In this document: piece after piece, positions 11,240 to 25,000 of the stretch
Numbering within the stretch: the first letter of the stretch is position 1
How the letters are laid out: each line of letters opens with the position of its first letter
Notes under the pieces: generated by a model
The model's input: the letters and a program-made list of their open reading frames with translations, nothing else
What the model was told of the DNA's origin: nothing
Databases searched by the model: none
Translations under genes and position numbers: made by a program
Assembly: GCA_035222895.1 (NCBI GenBank)
Contig: JAVYIG010000167.1
Span: 414,501 to 478,500, forward strand
Length of the DNA stretch: 64,000 nt
From: Strongylocentrotus droebachiensis
Lineage: Eukaryota > Echinodermata > Echinoidea > Camarodonta > Strongylocentrotidae
Direction: 5' to 3'

Positions 11240-11600
11240 TGTTAATTTTTTTTTAAGAAATCGCAAATTTGTTTGCATTGAGTTACGTTCATTAACAATT
11301 CTTTTCTTCTTCAAGATCATTTAGTAGAAATCTTTGAAAAAATAAAGAGATTATATTGGAAATGTCTGGAGGTGCAGCTATTCTAGAAAACATGAGATTT
11401 GTTGATATTAGAGGTCCCGTGTGTAGCAACTGATCACATACATTTAACAGCACATTCTCATGATTTTCTGCCGGTTATATTGTGTATATTATGTGTAAAA
11501 TTTACTTCTAATTTACCTTGCAACGTTTGTTAATGTTTGTGTTATTACATAGTATTGTTAAATGTGAATGACCACCTACTCCCTTTCTTCTTTCTTTTTT
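11240..11600. other. Spacer conserved with 42800-43030
   Basis: The tract with CAAGATCATTT.GT.GAAAT and GGTGCAGCT also occurs downstream of copy 2. It shows the 3' flank was duplicated with the gene. No gene is seen. Confidence 0.6.
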
Positions 11601-11731
11601 GACCCCCCCCCCCCCCTCTTCTCTCTAACTCTCTCTCACTCCCTCACTTATGTATTGTCCTTTGTTATGCACATTCCATAGGTTAGTAATATAATTACCT
11701 TAAACATGGTAAGGTAAGGAAATTAAGACAT

Positions 11732-11881
11732 TGTGGCCCGAATTCACAAAGGAGGTTTGTCGACAAACCTCCTTTTATTCTTTACAAACCAGGTTTGTAA
11801 AAAACGCGTACAAACGCGTCATAAATTATGGCGTTCGAAAGCCAAGGTTTGTCGACAAACCTCCTTTGTGAATTCGGGCCT
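11732..11881. mobile_element. Palindromic MITE with 34 bp inverted ends
   Basis: GGCCCGAATTCACAAAGGAG followed by GTTTGTCGACAAACC is repeated inverted at the right end before GGGCC. The internal GGTTTGTCGACAAACC is itself a palindrome. Total length is about 150 bp, with no coding. Confidence 0.75.
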
Positions 11882-12099
11882 AAATGTTGGTTAAATGAAC
11901 AAAATCAATAATTAAAGCAAGAAGTATCATGAACCCTGCGTTTCTGTATAGTATAGATAAATAGGCTTACATCGAAAGGGTGCGTTACGGTGCGGCGCGG
12001 TGTGGTGAGTCCAACGCACCCATTCGATAAAAGCCCCACCGCTTTTTATCGAAAGGGTGCGTTGAGAACGGAGTACCGTCTTAACACACCCTTTCTGGA

Positions 12100-12165
12100 T
12101 ATTAAAGGGGGGGAGTAGGGGGGGGGGCGGGGGGGGGGGGGCAGGGGGGGGGGGTTCTCGAAATG
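12100..12165. repeat. Poly-G tract
   Basis: About 60 bp of almost pure G on the + strand, preceded by repeated GGTGCGTT motifs. Potential G-quadruplex sequence. Confidence 0.8.
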
Positions 12166-12599
12166 GTGCGTCGACTAGTCTTTCACATCAGTCGTTAAAA
12201 TGTTACGTGTAAGCATACTGTCGTAACGGCTATAACAAGAGAACCATTCCTCTGTTTGTTATCCGCCCATGAAGATTTGTGACTTACTACTATTACACTT
12301 TAAGTCTACTTTTAACACTAATGATTTCAATCAAACTGATGATGATATGTCAAAAGATCATGATATCATATTAATGACTAGGCATATCAAAAGTCTAGTT
12401 TTGGGGTGTACGCAGAAAACCAAAATTTTGTATTCTTTCATCAATATTCGACTTCAAACACATTTTTTTTGAAAATCCCTTAAAAATGTTTCTTAAATGA
12501 CATCCCTTTTCATATTATGATACAATTTAAGTGAAATTATGCCATCAAATTTTCGGAGCTCCCAACACTTTAGAGAGACTTTAATATTGATACAATCGA

Positions 12600-13780
12600 T
12601 GAATTATTGCCGTTGCTAAACGTAGATATGGCGGTTCTAAGACAATTATCGTCTGAGCAACCACCCCTCCCGGCCAATTACCAGCGGGAAAAATACCCCC
12701 CCCCCCCCCCCCCCCCCCCTCGCAAGGACAATTACCCCCTGGAAAATCACCCTGAGGACTGTTACCCCTGAAAGATTTGTGTGCTCTTATTGAAAACACC
12801 TTATTAGTAGAGTGGACTTCCCCTTTAATTTCAGGGGGGTGGGGTTGTTCTCGTGGTGGTTGTCCTCGCGTGTCCTTAGAGGCATATTTGTCCTACACTG
12901 TTAGAAAAAAATTTAACAAGTTGTTTAAAATTTTAAACAACCACAAGTTAACCGGTGAATCGCTCAACTGTTGTTTAAAAATTAAACAACTTAAGGTTGT
13001 TTACGTTTTGAACACTTAGTTGTTTAAAAGTTAGAAAAACTTTTAAACAACAGTTGTTTAGTAATAAAATTGCACAACTCGGTTGTTTAAGCAAGTTGTG
13101 TAAATGTTAAACAATAATGTTTAAATTACTAAGCAACTGTTGTTTATTCAATATTACTGCACAACTGGGTTGTTTAAAAGGAGTTGCTTAAATTTTAAAC
13201 AGAGCTGTTTAATGGTTATTACCTCATTTGTTTAAATTTTTGAAATGACCTACCGGAACCACTCGTGCAATAATCACAAAGATTACACTGTAACATGTAG
13301 AGCTTGTTGCCAATTAACTTCAACATTTTTTCATCATATTCATTTAACAGTGACAGACAACATTATTATTTGTCTCTATAACTTCACCTAAACCCCATCG
13401 GCGAAGCCGAAAAGAACCAAGTCGTCGCCTTGCCCTTGTTCCGCCATTTTCATCTGCACTGCACTGCACTAGCACTAGCATTGCATGCTGCATGCGCTAT
13501 GCATAATGTACGTACTTTGTGCATATCGCATGTGTGCGCCCAAATTTCAATCGCGTATCGAGAACATGTCGACGCGAAGTCATGATTGGTTAAATCTATC
13601 ACGTGATTTTTCCCCGGGACTTTAAACACCGTTCTAACTGTGTAGGGGGTAATTTTAAGGGGGTAATTGTCCTAGTGGGGTGATAGTCCACGGGTGGAGG
13701 GGGTAATTGTCCCAAGGGGTGATTTTCCGGGGTTAGTTTTCCGGGGTAGTTTTCCAGGGGGTTATTGACCTGCTACGAGA
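12600..13780. mobile_element. Probable TIR element with GGGGGTAATT-type ends
   Basis: TAGATATGGCGG near 12622 faces CGAGATATGGCGG near 13775. CCCCTGGAAAATCACCC-like motifs on the left recur inverted on the right as GGGTAATTGTCC and GGTGATTTTCCGGGG. The interior contains the AAACAAC-rich repeat at 12895-13225. No transposase is seen. Confidence 0.4.
12895..13225. repeat. TTGTTTAAA-rich inverted and direct repeats
   Basis: TTGTTTAAA and its complement TTTAAACAA recur about every 20-60 bp in both orientations. The stretch is AT-rich and non-coding. Confidence 0.6.
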
Positions 13781-14029
13781 TATGGCGGATATAGAGAGAG
13801 ATAAATGTGAGAAATGCATATTATTCATTGGTCTATTTTCAAATATCAAGTTTCACTGTTTTTACATGCATGTCTATTTTATGATTAACGTTACACATTT
13901 TGCACACCAATTAATACAAGTAAAAAAAGAAATAATACAATTTATTTTGTGGCGTACATTTGTATAACCGTAATAACAACGAGGGCATATTAAAATTCCG
14001 TAGGAGCTGAATTAAGTCATAAATTGTGG

Positions 14030-14735
14030 AAAAGCTAGCGAGCTGACACAAAATGCACAGCGTGTAGCTAGCGCGCTGTGCGTATACAGGGCGTGTGCTC
14101 CGCGTATGTCTGGCGCTGGTCTAGCGCGCTCCACGCATGTCTGGCGTGCCTTTGGCGTGTACATTCATGCGTCGAGCTCCGCGCACACTTTTGAGCATGC
14201 TCAAAAAATCCCGACGCAAACAGCGAATGACGACGAATGCATAGCGTGGGTCTAGCGCGCTCGACGAACGAGTAACGATTGATGACGCACGCCTAGCGAA
14301 CGACAACGCACTGGCCCATATTGCAAATTTCCAATGCGCTGGCCGTGCGTCCCCCATGCGTCCCCTCTGTGTGACCGGGCCTTAAGGCACACGGCCTTTT
14401 CCGATTTCCACTGCGCGGGCCGTGCGTCGTCTATGTGTGACCACCTCTGTTGAGAACGCGGTGCATGCGTGGACCATTCGTCCAGCGCGCTAGCAACACG
14501 TTGTGCATTCGTGGAAGTTGTTATCATGTGCGCTCTGTGTACGGTCTGTATGCGCACTGTATGCGCCCTGTATGCGCTCAGCGCGCTAGCAACACGCACT
14601 GCATTTGGTGTCAGCTCGCTGTAGCTTCGACAAAAGTTGGGCGCACGACAACGCACTGGCCAAAATTGTAAATTTTCAATGCGCTGGCCGTGCGTTCCCC
14701 ATGCGTTCCCTCTGTGTGACCGGGCCTTAAGTCAC
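14030..14735. repeat. GCGC-rich MITE array with GTGTGACCGGGCCTTAAG ends
   Basis: The end motif occurs at about 14367-14385 and 14712-14731 in the same orientation. It matches the inverted ends of the MITE at 17675-18306. The interior is full of GCGCGCT and TGCGT motifs. Reading frames on both strands here come from base composition. Confidence 0.55.
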
Positions 14736-15204
14736 CGCTCAAGCTGGTGCATCTTGAATTTACAAATATAAATGCAAAATATAAAATATATGCAAATAAT
14801 TTGATCTACATATGTAAATATACATTTAAGACATTCAGTAGAGAAATTGATAAAAGGCGTAGAAAGAAGAAGAATAAGAAATAAAAGAAGAGAAAAGTGA
14901 ATGAAAAACAAAAGAATGAAGGAGAGAAAGAAAGAGGGAAACTTGCTTGACAGTAAATAAGAGTTTACAATTAATATGTTTATAAGAGCAGTGTTGACAT
15001 TTATAATAGAAGTAAAAATTCAGTAATGAAAACCGTTTCTGACCAGTGTACTATAATATGATAACTTTTTGATGAATAAAATAGGCTTGTCGATTAAGCT
15101 TTGAAAGATTTGTATTTACAAAGTATGTAGAGACAGGATGCTGCATTTATGACATATACAACATATTGGAAAGAACAACATAAAGAAGAGAAAAATATGT
15201 AAAC

Positions 15205-15440
15205 GAAGTAAGAGAGAGAGGGAGAGAGAGAAAGAGAGGTATAGAGAGAGAGAGAGAGATAGGGAGAAAGAGAGAGATAGAGACAAAGAGAGTGGTAGAG
15301 ACAAATAGAGAGAGAGATATAGAGAGAAAGGGAGAGTGAAAGAGAGAAAGAAAGAGAAGGAGATTGACAGAGAAAAACAGAGAGAGAGAAAGAAAGAGAG
15401 AGAGAGAAAACAAAAAAAAGAGGGTGAGAGAGGTAAAAAG
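15205..15440. repeat. GA-rich low-complexity tract
   Basis: About 230 bp of GAGA with A/T interruptions. The Ser/Leu-rich frames on the minus strand are artefacts. Confidence 0.95.
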
Positions 15441-15689
15441 AAAGGCGATGAGGAGTGTAGCAAAATTTGGTGTTAACTTATTCTAATTCAGTTTCAATTT
15501 CAAATATTTTGTTTTAAAAATAATTGTCAAGGTACTCATCATTCACATGTCATGGCACACACATAAAAATTGCAACCCGATTTGCAAAATGAAAATAAAA
15601 TAAACGTATTTCTTGTCTGTCCCATCGCTTGTTGAGATCATTCACCAGTTGTCGAAATGTAGTCGTTCATGCACACTCAAATTATATTT

Positions 15690-15956
15690 CAGGGGAGCGT
15701 TGTACGAAAATGTTATTGTTTATATATACAAGTACACTGTGTATTATATCTCAAAAAGTAACATAAGGAATACTTTAATGGAGCCTATCGGGGGAAACTT
15801 TTATGAGGTAGGGCTAAATTTCAATTTAACTCACCGTTGAGGGCCGTAATACTGTCATCATGATTCAACATTGAAGGAAGCAGATCGTGGCCTTCCATTC
15901 TTGCTTTCTATCCACTGGAATTGATTTCGTGTCACAAACAGCCAACGTATAGCAGG
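15690..15956 (+). promoter_or_regulatory. Conserved 5' flank / probable 5' UTR of copy 2
   Basis: The sequence from about 15808 to the ATG at 15957 aligns with 48110-48292 upstream of copy 3, sharing a CACCGTTG.GGGCCGTA block and the run into the start codon. Conservation makes promoter plus 5' UTR likely. I see no convincing core promoter motif; an AT-rich TATATATACA at about 15721 is only a weak candidate. Confidence 0.35.
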
Positions 15957-16014
15957 ATGTCAACGATTTACTACTCTGTGTTGTATGTGATCTGCCTATT
16001 TTCCATCGGACCAG
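15957..16014 (+). CDS. Copy 2 exon 1: start codon and signal peptide
   Basis: The exon encodes MSTIYYSVLYVICLFSIGP, a hydrophobic secretory signal, ending in phase 1 before GTGAGT. Copy 3 has the same length and pattern at 48293-48350, which supports this ATG as the start. Confidence 0.8.
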
Positions 16015-19000
16015 GTGAGTAAATTAAAGCTGTAACAAGTTTGAGGAACTTGTGCAATTTGCGTTTGTCAATTTACATATTGCATCCCTTTTCTGTTATC
16101 TAGGCTACCGTCAGTAGCGTACTCACGATTTTTTCGAGGGGGGGGGGGGGTTAAAGTGTGAAAATCGCGCCGAAAATGTCGCAACGACTCGGTCAGCCAC
16201 TGAATAAGCGGGGGGGGGGGGGGAGGGTAAGAGCACTTTTGTAATATATTTTTTAATATTAAAAACAAATTGAGGGGGGGATTGAACCCGCACCTCCCCC
16301 CCCCCCCCTGCGTACGTGCCTGGCCCCCATATGGTACAAATATTACGAAAGTCACCCCTGGCCGGCTAAACACCAAACCTAAACCAAGATCTGTTATGAT
16401 TCATTAGACCTAGCTATTACGAGGTACAATAACAAACAGATACAAACAACAACACCGCCAAAATACCCGAGTAACCACATGACACATCGTTTCTAATGCA
16501 CCAATATTGTTGTTGTCGCTGCTGCTGCTATAATTCTTTGTTTACGAGGTGGATATATACCCCATCTGCCTCCAGCTTGATATATTTGGGTAGAATGCAC
16601 TCGGTAAAAGCCCCTTGCAATGACTAAATTTTTCTAAAAATGATGTGCATATGCTATCGTTGAAATAAGTACATTACGAAAGGAATTGAAGCTACTGGCC
16701 CGAATCCATGGCCCAGTGGTAGCATGGTTTCAGCCATCGAGGGGGTACTAGAGTCAAATCGTAAAGGGGGGGGGGGGGACTTTTGGTCTACTCGAGGAAT
16801 GAAATTCTAAAGAACAGGGCCATCGAGTGGGGAAATCTTCCTCAGCGTTGGATGCCGCCCCCTCTCCCTATATATCTCCTTTCTTTAAACAAAAAATCTT
16901 TCTCCATTTTTCATTTTCATTTTCACCAGCTCCCAACATCCTTCACGCGACAATTAATCTGCTACGTATTTTTAAACGCCACTGTGTGTGGTTAAACACC
17001 GAAAGGGGGTGGAGTTAACTTTACACGACCGACAGACCTTATACCATTATGGAAAGCATCATCGAAATTCCCAAATCTTACCGATGTCTTTAACAACACT
17101 AAAAATATGCAGAATATCTTGATCCAAATGTATAGTAAATTGCTTGTAGTTCGAAAATGGAGGAAAATTCATAATTTATTAAGATAATCTCAATAACAAA
17201 AACGCAAAAAACTAAAGAAGGAAGTTCCATAAAACTAGTTTGAAATAGTTACTAACTCAGTGGAGATGGAAAAAAGATTTTGGAATTACATGTAAATAAA
17301 CTGATAATATATGAATCAATTCTGTTGCAGGCACCTATGGTCAAGTGACTGCACCACCATCTACTGCAGTGGCTCGTGGAGAGGATGTATCTTTAGTGTG
17401 TACATCTACAGAAGCCAACCGAACCTTCACATGGACTGATGCAACAAATGGACAGCCATTATACATAGGGACTACCAGAGGTACAGCGCAACCAAGATAT
17501 GATAACATAGTGCTACAGGAAGGAGGTACTGATGCACAGACGTCTATACTGGATATCAGTGCTATTGAGCTTGAAGAGGAAGGAGAGTATCTTTGTAGCA
17601 CTATTGCAACAACGACTCCACCTCCTAATACAGTGGTGACTGTAGAAGGTAAGAACTACTGCATGAACTATCTTAAGGCCCGGTCACACAGCCCTCCACG
17701 GGCGTATCGCGGCCGAATCACGGCCAAAAATTTCTGCCCGTGAAGCAGACGCTGTTGGACGCTTTGAGGTCGCGATAAAGACGCGATACAGCCGTACTTT
17801 ACCCGTCGTTACACGCGGTAAGAAATTCACACGCGGTTGGCCGCGCGAAAAAGTTTTGGGCTGCCCAAAAATTTAGACCGCGGGTAATCGCGGGCGGTAC
17901 ACGTGGTACACACGCGGTAAAGACGCGGTACAGACGCGGAACGAACGTGCTAGGACGTGCTACGGCCGCGGTTAAGACGTGGTTACACGCGGAATTGGAC
18001 GCGAAATTTTAGCGGGTAATCGCGGGTGGAGCACGGTCATAGCACGTTTGTTCCGCGTCTGTACCGCGTTGTTATCACGTGCATTAGCGTGTGTACCGCG
18101 TGTAAGCGTGGTAGGCCGCGGTACCGCCGCGCTTCACCCGCGATAAGGACGCGGAACAGTCGCCGGCGTCTGTTCCGCGGGCATACCACGGGTAAACCGC
18201 GGGTAAGCCAATTTTGCACATTTTCCACCACGGGCAACCGCGGGCAAAAAAAAATCGCGAAATTTTACCCGCGATACAGACGCGAAAGGCTGTGTGACCG
18301 GGCCTTTAGAAGAAAAGGAAAATATAAAACAATACATGGAGTGTGCCTTTACAATACTATTGCTTTGATACATTTGCACAGAAGTAAAAATGTACGTGTA
18401 TGTACATCATTATCAATCAAAGAATTGAAAACATGGTGAAACATAGTTACGTTCATATGTAGCTTTCTTGTTGTCATGTATGCATTTAGATTGCAAGGTA
18501 AACTATTTCATTGAAGATCAGACATGCCCTGTGGTATCCATGTACATGTCACAATATCGATTGTAAATGAAAATGATGGTTGTGTATTACAATGTTGCTT
18601 TTTAACTGCAGCTCTTCGAGATTATCAATAAAGACATTTTTATTTAATAATTAATACATCTCTTTTTACCATACTTCTTTGTAAATCACATTTTGTCAAG
18701 TACCTTCATCTAGCACAGCTATTTTGTAGGAGGAAACTTTTGCTATCTCATATTATTTGGAGGAAAAAAAGAAAGAAAAGAAAACCACTGTAAACATTCA
18801 CTCATTCTGTGGCATTAGACTTCAGGAAGTCTGGATTACTTATTAAAGTCAGGACTTCCCTTTGTTTATTTTACATTTTGTTTCATGCAGGTTTTTAACA
18901 AAGCTATAACTTTTTATTTTCTATATTATTTTCCTGGAAAAAAAGTTGGCTCGGCTTCAAAGGAAATCGATTTGATCGATATTGCTAACTTTGTCAACTA

Positions 19001-22000
19001 CCAAGCTACATGTGATGCTTTAGGAAGTAAACCAAGAGAAACTATTACATGGGTCTTAGATGGTGTTACGCAGACTGATGGCATAGATGAATCGGATACT
19101 TCAGCTGATCCTCTGTTCAATAAGAGGAGTGTGTTCACATTCCGAGCATCACTAGATAACTACAATGTGACATTGGTCTGTGAGATCGGTGGTCATCAGG
19201 CTCCCGGCCTTAATAGAACAGAATCAAGACGTGTAGATATTCACAGTGAGTAAAACCTGCCTTCGAAATAAGCTGTTATACCGGAGACCACATATTTTGT
19301 TTCCCCAGCTGGCTGTACAAACTGATGTGCTTGTCTCCCTTGAGTCTCTTTATAGAGAGGCTGCTCTGAACATGATTTTTTTCTTCTCTCTTTCTTCTTC
19401 ATTTCCATAATGATGTGTCAAAGTCTGAAGTACCAAACTGCAGTCTAATCAAGAAATGAAATGATGATTGTAGGTATACACCACTACACTCGAGACCAGG
19501 GCTCAAATTAATTTGTTGTCCACGGGGGCTCTTATTTTAATACAAATTTCCATTGAATTTGTACCCAAGAAACTCCTTGGTATTTCATCATTATTATTTA
19601 TTTAAGTCGGCATTTTCCCTGTTAGAAATTTACTTGTTACACTCACTATGAACATGACTGACAAAGAAAGCGGACAAAATATACAGTTCCTCAGGTAGAT
19701 AAAGGAACAACCCTTCACTGCTATTATGTAAAAAGTGAATATGCATGTGACACATGTTCTACACATTTTTACATAATAGCAGTAAAGGGATGTTCCTTTG
19801 TCTACCTGAGGAACTGTATATTTTGTCCGCTTTCTTTGTCAGTCATGTTCAAAGTGATTGCTGTTATTGACCTTTATCCCGTGATGACATTCTCTCCATT
19901 TCTTCCCGTTCTGCACATAATTTCCTCCTCATTATTCGGAGCAACCTTATTTACATTCTTTCTTTACTTTTATTCTTTACCATATCCTTCCAAAACACAG
20001 GGGCGGATCTATCTTTTTTGCTAAGGGTGAGGGGGGGGGGGGTGGGGGTAACCCAAATACGATGTGGAGCATCGTCCACGAGCCGCGAGTCGATTTTTGT
20101 TGTTGCTATTTTGAACCCCCGTAAGTGATGTTTTCCTGGCATCTGCTAACATGCGGAGCATCGTCCACGAGCTGCAAAGCGGTGAGGCGAATTTTTGGTG
20201 CTTTTTTTAACCCCCGTTAGTGATGTTTTTCTTGCATCTACTAATACTGTGTAGGTCTGGACACATGATAGCATTTTTCTATGCACATCACATTTTCACT
20301 TGGCAGCCCAAGGGGGGAGGGGGGTTAAACCCCCTAAACCGCCTATATCCGCCCCCGCAACATCTTCTTCTTCTTCTCAATATTGATTTAATGGTCGAGT
20401 TACATTATTTGCTGGTCTTTTAGAATCACCAGATTTCAGAGGATTCACACTTTTCACAACGAAAAACTTTTCCATGTTTCAGTCTTTGCGCGATCGTCTC
20501 CAGCTCCAGCAGATATTGGGCTTCAGCGTGCACACCCTTTCTTCCGGCGCAGTATAGCATTGCTGACGGCCGCACTAGCTGCATGCACTGCGAGCTTCCA
20601 TTGTATTTATCGGTAATACTCATAGAGATGGGAGAGAAAGTGCCATCTAAGTTCCATTTCATTGGTTTAAGGTTTGAAAATTGATACTCAATATTGTGTT
20701 AAAGTTATATCAGAAAAGCTAGATAATCTTTATTTTATACTTCCACGGGGGCGATTTTTAATTTTACAATCGCCCCCGTGAGCAACCTGACGGGGGCGAT
20801 TATGGAGCTCACGGGGGCGAATCGCCCCCCGGCCCAGTGTATTTTGAGCCTAATTGTAGGTAACTTGTAGACATCCGGCCATTATCCCAAGCAGATTGTT
20901 TGTATTTTTTGCATTCCAGGTTCATGTCAGATCTTCAGGTTATGTAAAAGCTATTTTTAAAGTGCAAGTAACATAAAGAAAAGCTATGATAAACTTTAGT
21001 TGAACACTGTGGACTCTCTTCTACTAATTGAAATAAACCTGACCTAATGGTTGCAAAGGAAACAAAAGAAAATTACTTGTAGATCTTAGATTAAATTCCT
21101 TTTATCCAATTTTGAACCAAAGCTGAAGCTTAGGATCAGGTTTTGATTTTAAGTAGAATATGGCCTTTGATACCATGTCCTAGAGTTATTTCATATCTTG
21201 CATGAAAAAATGTCAAATTCATTTTGCAGCTTAAATTTCCCAGTCACAACTAAACAAATCTTATGGATTGGCTGCATAGCCCTGTGAAGATGACTCGTAA
21301 AAGATTAACGTTCAAAACTCATACAGCGTTTAACATTATCCACTTCACTGTTACTCTTCCAGAGCGACCACAATCTGGAGATATTGTGATTAAATTTACC
21401 AGCGATGGAACACGTCTCACAGTGTTATGTGACACCGAAGGTGCTGCAGCCATTCCACCCATGGATTCTTTCTACATCTATTCTAACAGAACACTGGTCA
21501 CCGGACCCTCTTCAGACAACACTGTCACCGTTCCACAGCCTGAACAGGATACAGAGTTTACATGTGAAGGTAGCAACTATCTTGGAAATACTAGGACTAC
21601 AAGAACTTTTGAACCAGACAGTAAGTACTCATTTATTTTATTTATTTTTGCATTGGATGTTGTGTCAGGGTGTTTGGAGGCTCAATTTACAGATGCTCAT
21701 AGGAATTGAGTTGTCATCAGTTATTCGTCTTTGTGGAGATGATGATGTATTTATTGAGTGAATTTGATTGGTGATAATGGAAGTCATAGCTTTCCATACG
21801 AGTTTGATTGTGGAAGACATAACGTATGCGAGGTGTATCTGAATTTCGTATTATGTATAGCGTCCCTCTTGTTGTATTATGAAAAGCGACCCTCAATTCG
21901 TATTATGAATAACGGCCCCCTTCTCCCATTGTGAATATCGCGACCCTCTTCCCCTACTATGAATGGCGACCCTTTTCTAATATTTTGAATAGTGACCCTT

Positions 22001-25000
22001 GTGAGTAACAACCTCGATTTTGTATTATGAATAGCGACCCTCTTCTTATATTATGATGAGCGGTCCTTATGAATAATGACCCTCATGAATAATTACCCTT
22101 TTTTCCAAATTATAAACAAGCGGTCATTATGAATAGCTGACCTTATGGATAGCGGTCCTTATGAATAGCGACATTGACCCATCACACCAGCCCCGAACAT
22201 TGAATTTGCCCTGTTCAGCCCATTACTTGAAATATTTCAAGGTGAACCTTATGCGCAGGCTCTGTTGTTTAGAACCAGTAACTTGGACGACGACCGCATT
22301 GACGTTAGCACTATTCATCCATTATGATAAAAGACTGTAAACAAAGTCAGAACCTCATTACAATGGACACTTATTCATACAATCTAAGTCGATGTGTTAC
22401 TCGTCTCATGCATGTTCATTGTAGATTTCTTATTTTGTGCATAGAACTACAGATTATTGTCCAATAAGAACAAATCATGCTAAAGTAATTTTTTTGCAAA
22501 CAAGATGGTAAGCATTACTGCGGTACATGATATTACTGGTTATGGGTTTCATAGCTAGATGTAGCAATATCAGCACACTAAATTGATATACAGTCAACAA
22601 CTAGATTATTCATTTGGGGGAAATTGCTCTTATTCGCTTGAAATTGGCTAGGGCGTGTTTAAGGATGAGAGGAAAAGGGGACACTCGTCAAGAAAGAAAA
22701 GGAGCATGTGCCAAAGTACAAAGAGTAATTATCAGAGGTGAAAATTGAGCACTTCTTACATCCTCAAAATGAGGCACTCACCAGGGATGAAAAAAGTCAG
22801 TCATAAGAATAGGAAATAATTTGTCGACGGAAAAGGAGCCCCCATCAGATTTTGATAGGGGCATTTATAAAATATTATTATACACTGTTGGTCATAATGG
22901 TGGAATATTTATTTTTACCCCAGTTTAGGGAAGGATTTTAAAAAATTATTTATTTCTAATAGATCTAGATAATGGCATACATTCTCAGATTTTATTGAAT
23001 ATTAATTTGCGAGTATTTGTTTTGCGTGACTGCTTAATCATATGTGTGCTACTATGCTAATCAGCTAAGGGACCTACGTCCTTAAGTCATAATTGACAGT
23101 AATGAGGATTAATGCCTCACAAAAGGGCACTAATATATAGCTGATCGACACGATTTTTATCCTGGGGCCCCACAGTAACGAGGCCATTGCTTAGCCCCTG
23201 AATCATGACTGTACGCAGTGGTTGCTAGGGTACGCGGCCCCTTCCACAAATCCCTCAAAACGAAGAAAATGCAATAAATTGTCAAAATATTATTGAATTT
23301 TCCCCCGGCCCCCAACAGGAAAAATTCCTCTGTGGGCCATGCATTATGGTTCAAGGCATGGCCACACAGAGGAATTAAAAAAAAAAAATTATTCCACCAT
23401 TATGACCAACAGTGTATATTGTTAGAAGAGAAATTATCAGAAGTGAAAAGAGGCACTTATCGCACCTGAAAAGGGGCAATGACCAGACATGAAAATGGGC
23501 GCTTATGTCAATGAAAAAGGGGCACTTGTAATAAAGGAAAATGTGCATTAGTTAAAAGAAAATGGGCACCGATCAGATTTTAAAGGGGCATTTATTGGAC
23601 GTGAAGAAGGCATTATCTGAAGTGAAAAGAAGTAACTTCTCGTACCTGAAAAGGTTCATTTACCAGAGAAGGGGCACTTATGAGAAGGGGGAAGGGGCTC
23701 TTCTTAATGGGGCACTTATCATTAGGAAAAGGGGCACTTATTAGAAAGGAAAAAGGGCACATGTGAAAATATAAGGTGCGCTTATCCGATTTAAAATGGG
23801 GGTAGTTATTAAAAGGGGCTCTTCTTAATTTGTAACTATTTAAATATACTTGTACTTGCTTGTATTTTACTTTGTAAAGCGCATAGAGAAACCTAGGTTT
23901 ATTATGCGCTCAATAAATCTATCTGTATTATTATTATTAGTATTGTCAAAGTAAAAGAGGCACGTACTTCTCAGATTTAAATAGGACAATTATCGGAGGT
24001 GAAGGGGGCACTTATCAAAACTGAATAGAGGCACTTCTTGTACCTAACTAGGGGCACTTACTAGAGATTAAAAAGGGCACTTATGAGAATGGAAAATGGA
24101 CACTTATTGCAGAGGAAAATGGGAACTTGTCGAAGGAAAAGGGGCACGTGTCCAAATAAAAGGGGGCACTTATCAGAATTGAAGAGGGGGAAGGGGCACT
24201 TTTACAAATTAATGGGGGCACTTGTCAAAGTAAAAGGGGCACTATTCCTATGTATGAATGGGCACTTCTTAAAAAGTTAAAGGAGCACTTTTCCTATGTA
24301 AAAAGGGGCACTTTTCGGGTGCTTGAAAAGGTTTGGGGGGCACTGTGCCCCTCTTGCCCCCCGGGAGGGCGGCCTCAGTCTGTGTATACTAAAAATATAT
24401 TCTTATATGCTTGGATACCCGTGTATTTTACTCTCTTTTTGTATGTATAATTTAAATAGAAATGAACTACCAAATGTTTTTGTATTTAATGTTTACACAA
24501 AATGTCAATACTAAATAATTATCCTACTCGGTCTGCCGGGCTTTTTCATCTACCAAAAACAAGAAATTTGCTCTCAAATAAATTATTTGTATTTTCAGGC
24601 TCTAAACTTTGGAACTCTCTTTCAGATCCAGTTAAAGATAAACCCACATATGTTAGTTTTAGTAGAGGGTTCAAAAAGAATTTAATACCAAAATACATGA
24701 CTCCTACAGGTTAAACTTCTAGGATATGGGTAGACCTCTCACATTTCCCCTGTTTCACACGCACATACACACACATACACGCATACACACACACACACGC
24801 AAACACACACACAAACACTCTCTCTCTCTTTTTCTAATTTCTGTATTATGCAGCTTTGTTTTTGACTTGTTTTGTCCTGTCATGTCTCGTTTTGTCTCGT
24901 CCTGTCACATCTTGTTTATCTTGTCCTGTTATACAATTTTTTGGTCATGTCTTGTCTTAACTTATTATGTCAGTTTCCTGTCCTTTGTGTCTCGTTTTTT

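Noticed and set aside
14121..14671. Overlapping 70-134 codon frames on both strands
   Set aside because: GC-rich MITE sequence suppresses stop codons; there are no domain motifs or splice support.
15116..15463. Ser/Leu-rich minus-strand frames that look like membrane proteins
   Set aside because: They come from the GA-rich low-complexity tract.
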